Assembly (NCBI GenBank): GCA_036274695.1 | Contig: DASUFF010000164.1 | Location: 1 to 19,943, forward strand | Source of the DNA: DASUFF01 sp036274695 | GTDB lineage: Bacteria > UBA10199 > JACPAL01 > GCA-016699445 | Length of the DNA: 19,943 nt | Reading direction: 5' to 3' | Shown here: positions 15,192 to 19,943 of the stretch, in pieces | Position numbering within the stretch: the first letter of the stretch is position 1 | How the letters are laid out: the number at the start of each line of letters is the position of its first letter | Made by a program: the position numbers and the translations under genes | Notes under the pieces: generated by a model | The model's input: the letters and a program-made list of their open reading frames with translations, nothing else | What the model was told of the DNA's origin: nothing | Databases searched by the model: none

Positions 15192-15820
15192 CCGTGCTCT
15201 CCGTAGAGTTTGACGAACCGGCACGATCCGAGGTTTTCCTCGAGGATGCGGCCCTTTTCCTTCCGTATCAGAATCAATTCCTGGACGTCTTCCGGCCCCC
15301 TAGGAATCACCAGCCGGCCGCCTTCGGCCAGCTGCTCGAGATAGGCCGGCGGGACCGAGGGAGAACCCGCCGTGACCAGGATGGCGTCGAACGGGGCCTC
15401 TTCCGGCCAGCCTTCCGTCCCGTCGCCGATGCGGAGGGACACGTTGGAGTATCCCAGACGGTAGAGATTCATCCGCGCCCGATTGGAGAGCGTGGTCACC
15501 CTCTCAATCGAGAAAACCTGTTTGGCCAATTCTGCGAGAATGGCGGTCTGATACCCCGACCCCGTCCCGATCTCCAGCACTTTTTTGGACTCGGAAAGCT
15601 CCAAATTATGGGTCATCAAGGCAACAATAAATGGCTGAGAAATCGTCTGTTTACAACCGATATTTAAAGGATGATCTAGGTAGGCTTGGGAGGCCATTCC
15701 CGGGTCGACGAATTCGTGCCGGGGAACGCGCGCCATGGCCTCCAAAACCTTGGGATTTCGGATGCCCCGGGCGACCAATTGATCCTCGAGCATCTTCTTT
15801 CGAGCGACTCGATAATCCAT
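15179..15820 (-). CDS. pcm: Protein-L-isoaspartate O-methyltransferase
   Basis: Methylates L-isoaspartyl residues in damaged proteins with S-adenosylmethionine, starting their repair. The protein has 213 residues from the ATG at 15820. It shows RVPRHEFVDP (31-40), the substrate-side TISQPFIVALMT (59-70), the SAM loop VLEIGTGSGYQTAIL (81-95), IERV after it, and VTAGSPSVPPAYLEQLAEGGRLVIP. The ATG overlaps the surE stop as TGATG. A TTG four codons upstream is a weaker alternative. The surE-pcm pairing is widespread and thought to serve stationary-phase survival. The stop overlaps the start of the LysM/M23 gene. Confidence 0.96.
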   Translation of the reverse strand: MDYRVARKKMLEDQLVARGIRNPKVLEAMARVPRHEFVDPGMASQAYLDHPLNIGCKQTISQPFIVALMTHNLELSESKKVLEIGTGSGYQTAILAELAKQVFSIERVTTLSNRARMNLYRLGYSNVSLRIGDGTEGWPEEAPFDAILVTAGSPSVPPAYLEQLAEGGRLVIPRGPEDVQELILIRKEKGRILEENLGSCRFVKLYGEHGWKE

Positions 15821-16581
15821 CAAATCTTCCAAGTTCTCAGGCTTTCCAAGAGACGGTAATGAGTCAGGTCCACTTGAACCGGCGTGATCGTGATCTTCCC
15901 CTTCATGACGGCGTTGCCGTCTGAGCCGGGGATGTTTTTGAAGCGTTTGTCGTTGCCGGCGATCCAGAAATACTTCCGTCCCCTCGGATCGACGTTCTCG
16001 ACGATGACGTCGCCGAAATCCCTCTTCCCCAGCTTGGTGAACTCATAACCGCGCAGTTTGGACTCCGGCAGGTTCGGGACGTTGACGTTCAAGATGAAAC
16101 CCGCCGGCAATTTTTCACGAAGCACGCGGCGCCCCAAGCGCGTCGCGAAGGCGGCGGCCGGCCCGTAGTGCGTCTCCGTTTCGCCGAAGGCGACGAGCGA
16201 GACGGCGATGGAGGGGATTTCCATGAGGGCGCCTTCGACGGCGGCCGAAACGGTTCCCGAATAATGGACGTCGTCGCAGACGTTCGCTCCGCGATTGATG
16301 CCGGAGACGATCAAGTCCGGTTTTCGTTTCAGAATGCTATGTACCGCCAGCGTGATGCAGTCGGTTGGCGTGCCGTTCACCGAATAGACGCCCTCCTCCT
16401 GCCGCATCACTCGAAGCGGCCGGTGGAGCGTCAATGAGTGGCTGGATGCGCTTTGCTCGTCGTCCGGCGCCACGACGACGACATTTCCCAATCGCTTGAG
16501 CGCACGGGCCAGCGCCCGTATCCCGTCGGATCGGAAACCGTCGTCGTTGGAGACAAGAATGAGGGGCTTTGTCCGTTTCAT
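15820..16581 (-). CDS. surE: 5'/3'-nucleotidase SurE
   Basis: Metal-dependent nucleoside monophosphatase linked to stationary-phase survival. The 253-residue protein begins MKRTKPLILVSNDDGFRSDG, where N12-D13-D14 bind the metal. It also has APDDEQSASSHSLTL (38-52), VNGTPTDC (68-75), and SGINRGANVCDDVHYSGTV (93-111), all SurE hallmarks. The frame is open upstream into the tRNA-Pro gene, but the family start is the ATG at 16581. No good ribosome site precedes it: only ATTCCTTTTGAATGATTCC lies between it and a very stable hairpin. The stop overlaps the pcm start. Confidence 0.95.
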   Translation of the reverse strand: MKRTKPLILVSNDDGFRSDGIRALARALKRLGNVVVVAPDDEQSASSHSLTLHRPLRVMRQEEGVYSVNGTPTDCITLAVHSILKRKPDLIVSGINRGANVCDDVHYSGTVSAAVEGALMEIPSIAVSLVAFGETETHYGPAAAFATRLGRRVLREKLPAGFILNVNVPNLPESKLRGYEFTKLGKRDFGDVIVENVDPRGRKYFWIAGNDKRFKNIPGSDGNAVMKGKITITPVQVDLTHYRLLESLRTWKI

Positions 16582-16591
16582 GGAATCATTC

Positions 16592-16624
16592 AAAAGGAAT
16601 GGGCCCCGCCCGAAGGCGGGGCCC
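16592..16624 (-). terminator. GC-rich UUCG hairpin with T-rich tail after tRNA-Pro
   Basis: On the minus strand a perfect 10-bp stem GGGCCCCGCC / GGCGGGGCCC (16601-16624) closes a TTCG loop, giving the extra-stable C(UUCG)G tetraloop, and is followed by ATTCCTTTT. This looks like a Rho-independent terminator 4 nt after tRNA-Pro. The T tract is interrupted, so termination may be partial. The surE start is only 19 nt beyond the stem. Confidence 0.7.
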
Positions 16625-16628
16625 CGTG

Positions 16629-16702
16629 TCGGGCCGGCCGGATTTGAACCGGCGACCCCCTGCACCCCAAGCAGGTGCGCTACCAGACTGCGCTACGGCC
16701 CG
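16629..16702 (-). tRNA. tRNA-Pro, anticodon GGG
   Basis: Minus-strand cloverleaf: acceptor CGGGCCG/CGGCCCG (C1-G72, the proline-tRNA signature), D arm GCGC/GCGC, anticodon stem CCTGC/GCAGG with loop TTGGGGT, T arm GCCGG/CCGGC with loop TTCAAAT, discriminator A. The anticodon GGG reads CCC and CCU. CCA is not encoded. It sits 33 nt after the MerR-type gene. Confidence 0.95.
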
Positions 16703-16735
16703 AACCACCGACATTCGTTTGGCTTGTTTGGATTA

Positions 16736-17128
16736 TCATGACTCAAGGATTTTCAGAAGCTCTTCAAGCCCTTTCTTAAGATCCTTCAAAAATTTCGCAT
16801 CGTTGCCGTTGGAGAAACTGAACGGCAGCTGCATCTCCTTATGGGATTCTTCACGGTGGGCGACGTCCTTCTCCCCGCGCAGCTCCTTCATCTTTTTGCG
16901 GGCGCCCTCGATGGTGAAACCGTCCTGATACAGGAGGCGCTTGATCTGGATGACGGTGTCGATGTCCTTGCGCCGGTAAAGCCGCTGCTTCGTTCGCGAC
17001 TTGACGGGGCAGATCTCCTTGAACTCCGTCTCCCAGTACCGGAGGACATAGGGCTCCACGCCGGCGAGTTTCGCCACTTCGCCGATCTTGAAGTAGAGCT
17101 TGTCCGGTATTTCCGGATTATCCAGCAT
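16736..17128 (-). CDS. MerR-family transcriptional regulator
   Basis: A 130-residue regulator with an N-terminal MerR-type winged helix: LYFKIGEVAKLAGVEPYVLRYWETEF (about 11-36) holds the helix-turn-helix. RRKDIDTVIQIKRLLYQDGFTIEGARKKM (about 52-80) is the second wing and linker helix. The C-terminal part (90-130) is short and charged, ending in a likely amphipathic helix (FLKDLKKGLEELLKILES). It has no cysteine cluster or ligand domain, so the effector is unknown. The ATG overlaps the end of ihfA by 11 nt, and tRNA-Pro follows. The same MerR-type gene after ihfA is common in delta-type genomes, but its target genes are not known to me. Confidence 0.88.
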   Translation of the reverse strand: MLDNPEIPDKLYFKIGEVAKLAGVEPYVLRYWETEFKEICPVKSRTKQRLYRRKDIDTVIQIKRLLYQDGFTIEGARKKMKELRGEKDVAHREESHKEMQLPFSFSNGNDAKFLKDLKKGLEELLKILES

Positions 17129-17426
17129 TGGCCCCGTCGCCGCCCTTAGCGAGCTTGTTCAGGGCCTGTTTCAGGACCTGGCTGGGCCGGAACGTGAGCA
17201 CGCGTCGCGCGGAGATTTCGATGGCCTCGCCGGTCTGAGGGTTGCGGCCCACGCGGGGACGCTTCTCCCGGACGATGAAATTGCCGAACCCGGAGATCTT
17301 GATCTTCTCGCCCTTCTCGAGCGTCTCCTTCATCATATTGAAGACGAGCTCGACGATGTCACTGGACTCCTTTTTCGAGAACCCGATCTTGGTATAGACG
17401 TTCTCGATGATCTCGGCCTTCGTCAT
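17118..17426 (-). CDS. ihfA: Integration host factor subunit alpha
   Basis: DNA-bending nucleoid protein, 102 residues. It starts MTKAEIIENVYTKIGFSKKES and has IKISGFGNFIVREKRPR (42-58), the arm GRNPQTGEAIEI with its intercalating proline, and ARRVLTFRPSQVLKQ, the alpha-subunit version of the ending. Immediate placement after pheT is the classic pheST-ihfA arrangement. The ribosome site AAGGAGG ends 4 nt before the ATG. A glycine-rich tail (AKGGDGANAG) follows the conserved fold. The likely heterodimer partner is the IhfB-like protein at 11752-12075. Confidence 0.93.
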   Translation of the reverse strand: MTKAEIIENVYTKIGFSKKESSDIVELVFNMMKETLEKGEKIKISGFGNFIVREKRPRVGRNPQTGEAIEISARRVLTFRPSQVLKQALNKLAKGGDGANAG

Positions 17427-17441
17427 GGGACCTCCTTGTGT

Positions 17442-19472
17442 TTACCGCACTTCCGCCTGAAATTCGTTTTTGACTCCGTTGATCACTCTTTGGAAAACGG
17501 CGTTCACTTCCTCGTCGGTCAGCGTCCGTCCGGCCTGGGACATGCGGATGGAGAAGGCCAGGCTCTTCTTGCCGGCCGTCACCTGGTCGCCGCGATACAG
17601 ATCGAAGACGCGCGCATCCGAAATCACCGAATCCTGCTTGGCGATGAAATCGACGATCCGGCCGGCCTCGACGCCTTCGTCGACGACGACGGCCAAGTCC
17701 CGCTCGACGACGGGCGTGCGCGGATAGTCCGCGAACCGCGGCGCCGGCGTTGGGAGCGCGGCCAGCGCGTCCCAATCCAGGTCGAAGGCGTAGACGGTCT
17801 TCCGCAGATCCAGCCGCTTCAGGACGTCGGGATGCACTTCCCCCAGTATCCCGACGGGCCGGTCTTCGATCAAGACCGAGGCCTGCTGGCCCGGATGGAG
17901 ATAAGAAACGGCGCTTCGTGCGAAGGCCGGCGGATGGTCCTGCGAAAAGGCCGCCAGGATACGCTCCACGGAGCCTTTCAAATCGTAAAAGTCGGTCGCT
18001 TGAACGCCGCCGCTCCAATGCGACAGGAGGCGCGCGCCCATGAGGACGCCGGACAGGCGTTTCTTTTCTCCCGGACGCGCGCCGGTCGCCTCGAAGACGC
18101 TCCTCAGCTCGAAGGCGCGGAACGTGTCCATTTTATGGCGCGCGTGATGGGACGCCGCCGCGAGCAGCGACGGCAACAGCGAGGGCCGGAGGACCGATTG
18201 CTCCCGGCTCAGAGGATTTGCGAGCGTCGCGCCGCCTTCTTCGCCGAGAACCGAAGCCAGTTCCGGCGCGACGAAGCTGTAGTGAATGGTTTCCCGGAAC
18301 CCCAAATCGGCCAGGAGACTCTTCACCGTACGTTCGCGGGACAAATCCGCGCCGGCCGGCACCGGGCGGCTTAAGGCGGGGAATTTTTCGGGAACCCGCT
18401 CCAAGCCCGAGAGACGGGCGACTTCCTCGATCAAATCCACGTCGCGGGAGACGTCGCCGCGATAGGACGGCGCCGTCACCTTCCACGCCTTGGCAGATCC
18501 TCCGACCTTAAATCCGAGTTTTTGCAGGAGGAAGCGCACTTCCGTGTCCTTCCAATCGCCGCCCAACACATCGCCGACGACCTTGGGATTCAACGCCACG
18601 GACGCGGGCTTCTGCTTTTCCTTGTAGAGATCGCTGACGGAAGAGACCTGTCCGCCCGCCACCTCGACGATCAATTGGGCGGCTCGGCACAAGGCCTCGA
18701 ACACCGCCTCAGGATCCACGCGGCGCTCGAAGCGGTGGGATGATTCTGAGGACAGGCCCAATCGACGCGAAGCGCGCCGGATCGCCGACGGCTGGAAAAA
18801 TGCGCTTTCCAGGGCGATGGCGGTCGTCGATACCGTCACTTCCGAACTGGCTCCGCCCATCACGCCGGCCAGGGCGACGGCTCCTTCCGCGTCGGCGATG
18901 ACAAGGTCGTCGGCCTTCAATTTCCTCTCCACGCCGTCCAAGGTCTTCAGGACCTCGTCCGGCCGAGCCGTCCGAACGGCGATCTTTCCGCCGCGCAGCT
19001 TCGCGCGGTCGAAGGCGTGCAACGGCTGGCCCAGCTCCATCAGGACGAAATTGGTGACGTCGACCACGTTGTTCACAGAGCGGATGCCGACTTGGGCGAG
19101 CCGGGAAGAAAGCCATTCCGGGCCGGGGCCGATGCGAACGCCGTCGATGACGGCCAGGGCGTACCGGGGACAGAGCTTCGGTTTGGCGACGGAGACGGAG
19201 ACCGCGGACTTTGGCGTGCTTTTAAGAGATAAAGTTTTGTAGGGCGCCTTCCACGGCGCGCCGAACAACGCCCCGACCTCGCGGGCCAGGCCGCGGACGG
19301 AGAGCGCGTCGCCGCGGTTGGGGGTGACGTTGATCTCCAGGACGGTCTCGCCTGCCACGTTTTCCGTCCCCTCGACCTCGAAACCGGAGAAGGTCAGGCG
19401 CTTGGCAATCTCTTCTACGCCTACGGCGGAAATCGCCACCCATTCCTTCAGCCATGAAACTGGAAGCTTCAT
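17442..19472 (-). CDS. pheT: Phenylalanine-tRNA ligase beta subunit, lacking the tRNA-binding OB domain
   Basis: Structural and editing subunit of PheRS, which charges tRNA-Phe as an alpha2-beta2 tetramer. The product has 676 residues, against about 790-800 for typical bacterial PheT. It starts MKLPVSWLKEWV. Near residue 40 it passes straight from FEVEGTENVAG to TVLEINVTPNRGD, so the usual ~110-residue EMAP-II-like (B2) domain is missing with no break in the frame. The B3/B4 editing region is present (GQPLHAFD 148-155, ALAGVMGG 200-207). So are the B5 domain (about 291-357) and a C-terminal FDX-ACB domain (about 585-676, YPRTPVVERDLAVVVDE). The ATG at 19472 overlaps the pheS stop as ATGA; the open frame further upstream lies inside pheS. 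ihfA follows 15 nt downstream. Confidence 0.94.
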   Translation of the reverse strand: MKLPVSWLKEWVAISAVGVEEIAKRLTFSGFEVEGTENVAGETVLEINVTPNRGDALSVRGLAREVGALFGAPWKAPYKTLSLKSTPKSAVSVSVAKPKLCPRYALAVIDGVRIGPGPEWLSSRLAQVGIRSVNNVVDVTNFVLMELGQPLHAFDRAKLRGGKIAVRTARPDEVLKTLDGVERKLKADDLVIADAEGAVALAGVMGGASSEVTVSTTAIALESAFFQPSAIRRASRRLGLSSESSHRFERRVDPEAVFEALCRAAQLIVEVAGGQVSSVSDLYKEKQKPASVALNPKVVGDVLGGDWKDTEVRFLLQKLGFKVGGSAKAWKVTAPSYRGDVSRDVDLIEEVARLSGLERVPEKFPALSRPVPAGADLSRERTVKSLLADLGFRETIHYSFVAPELASVLGEEGGATLANPLSREQSVLRPSLLPSLLAAASHHARHKMDTFRAFELRSVFEATGARPGEKKRLSGVLMGARLLSHWSGGVQATDFYDLKGSVERILAAFSQDHPPAFARSAVSYLHPGQQASVLIEDRPVGILGEVHPDVLKRLDLRKTVYAFDLDWDALAALPTPAPRFADYPRTPVVERDLAVVVDEGVEAGRIVDFIAKQDSVISDARVFDLYRGDQVTAGKKSLAFSIRMSQAGRTLTDEEVNAVFQRVINGVKNEFQAEVR

Positions 19473-19943
19473 CCGAATTGCCTCAAAAATCTTAAGTCGT
19501 TCTCGAAAAAGAGACGGATGTCCGTGATGCCGAACTTCAGCATCGCGAGCCTTTCGACGCCGACACCGAAGGCGAACCCCCTGACCTTTTTCGGATCGTA
19601 GCCGACGTGTTCGAAGACGGCCGGGTGCACCATCCCGGAGCCGCCCATCTCGATCCAGCCCGTCCCCTTGCAAAGGCGGCAGATCTCGCCTGCCTTCTTC
19701 TTCCCCTGGCAGGCAAAGCATTGCAGGTCGACCTCGGCGGACGGCTCGGTGAACGGGAAATAACTCGGACGGAAACGGACCTTCAGGTCTTCTCCGAAGA
19801 GCCGGCGGAGGAAATACGCGACCGTCCCTTTCAGGTCGGCAAACGTGACTTTTTCGTCGACGACCAGGCCCTCGACCTGGTGGAACATCGGCGAATGGGT
19901 CACGTCCGAATCCCGGCGGTAGACCACGCCGGGAGCGATCATC
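19469..19943 (-). CDS. pheS: Phenylalanine-tRNA ligase alpha subunit, C-terminal part
   Basis: The 3' part, about 158 codons, of the catalytic subunit that activates phenylalanine; the 5' part lies beyond the right edge. Class II synthetase motifs are visible. Motif 2 is around VYRRDSDVTHSPMFHQVEGLVVD, and RPSYFPFTEPSAEVD follows. Motif 3 is GFAFGVGVERLAMLKFGITDIR. Between them is a Cys-rich insertion, CFACQGKKKAGEICRLCKG, with two CxxC pairs that could bind zinc; similar inserts occur in some bacterial PheS proteins. The insert is followed by GTGWIEMGGSGMVHP. The stop overlaps the pheT start. Confidence 0.96.
   Translation of the reverse strand, partial: MIAPGVVYRRDSDVTHSPMFHQVEGLVVDEKVTFADLKGTVAYFLRRLFGEDLKVRFRPSYFPFTEPSAEVDLQCFACQGKKKAGEICRLCKGTGWIEMGGSGMVHPAVFEHVGYDPKKVRGFAFGVGVERLAMLKFGITDIRLFFENDLRFLRQFG

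Noticed and set aside
16582..16665. N-terminal extension of surE into the tRNA-Pro gene
   Set aside because: The extension translates tRNA and hairpin sequence; SurE proteins begin at the conserved MKRTKPLILVSNDDG-type segment.

Overview
The window is a GC-rich (roughly 60 percent by eye), gene-dense stretch of housekeeping chromosome. Gene order and protein types point to a Gram-negative bacterium of the old Deltaproteobacteria grade (Desulfobacterota, Myxococcota, Bdellovibrionota or a related candidate lineage). The pointers are a pheS-pheT-ihfA-merR-tRNA-Pro-surE-pcm-LysM/M23 lipoprotein block, an ihfB-like-dprA-topA-xerC-hslV-hslU-argB-argD-argF-argG block, and a lipobox envelope protein. 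I cannot fix the phylum from sequence alone. No mobile element, CRISPR array, phage gene or defence cassette was found, and no stretch above 300 bases lacks a gene.

Layout. Positions 1-12075 read leftward as one long, tightly packed minus-strand series. It starts at a good sigma70-type promoter (12147-12175) and runs: an IHF/HU protein, dprA, topA, xerC, hslV, hslU, argB, argD, argF, argG, a class V aminotransferase and the first 78 codons of serA. Many junctions are ATGA, GTGA or TGATG stop/start overlaps, so several apparent long N-termini are read-through of the upstream gene. I trimmed these in argF, xerC, hslV, surE, pheT and pcm. Functionally the run goes from nucleoid architecture, DNA uptake and topology (IHF, DprA, TopA, XerC), through heat-shock proteolysis (HslVU), to arginine synthesis (ArgB, ArgD, ArgF, ArgG) and the entry to serine synthesis.

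Positions 12249-13563 form a mirror-image module. tRNA-Arg(CCG) is followed at once by a phosphoglycolate-phosphatase-like HAD gene on the plus strand. It faces tRNA-Arg(CCT), followed at once by a DUF456 membrane-protein gene on the minus strand. The two coding regions converge with only 3 bp between them. In both halves the start codon lies 3-4 nt after the tRNA, and the only visible Shine-Dalgarno-like sequence is the GGGGG of the tRNA acceptor stem.

Positions 13580-19943 are again all minus strand: pheS (3' part), pheT, ihfA, a MerR-type regulator, tRNA-Pro(GGG), a very stable UUCG hairpin, surE, pcm, a LysM/M23 lipoprotein, apt, then tRNA-Arg(CCT). The pheT product lacks the tRNA-binding OB domain usual in bacteria. 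The IhfA here and the IhfB-like protein at 11752-12075 are plausible heterodimer partners.

The most unusual points are the paired tRNA-mRNA fusions, the shortened PheT, and the UUCG hairpin placed directly in front of surE.
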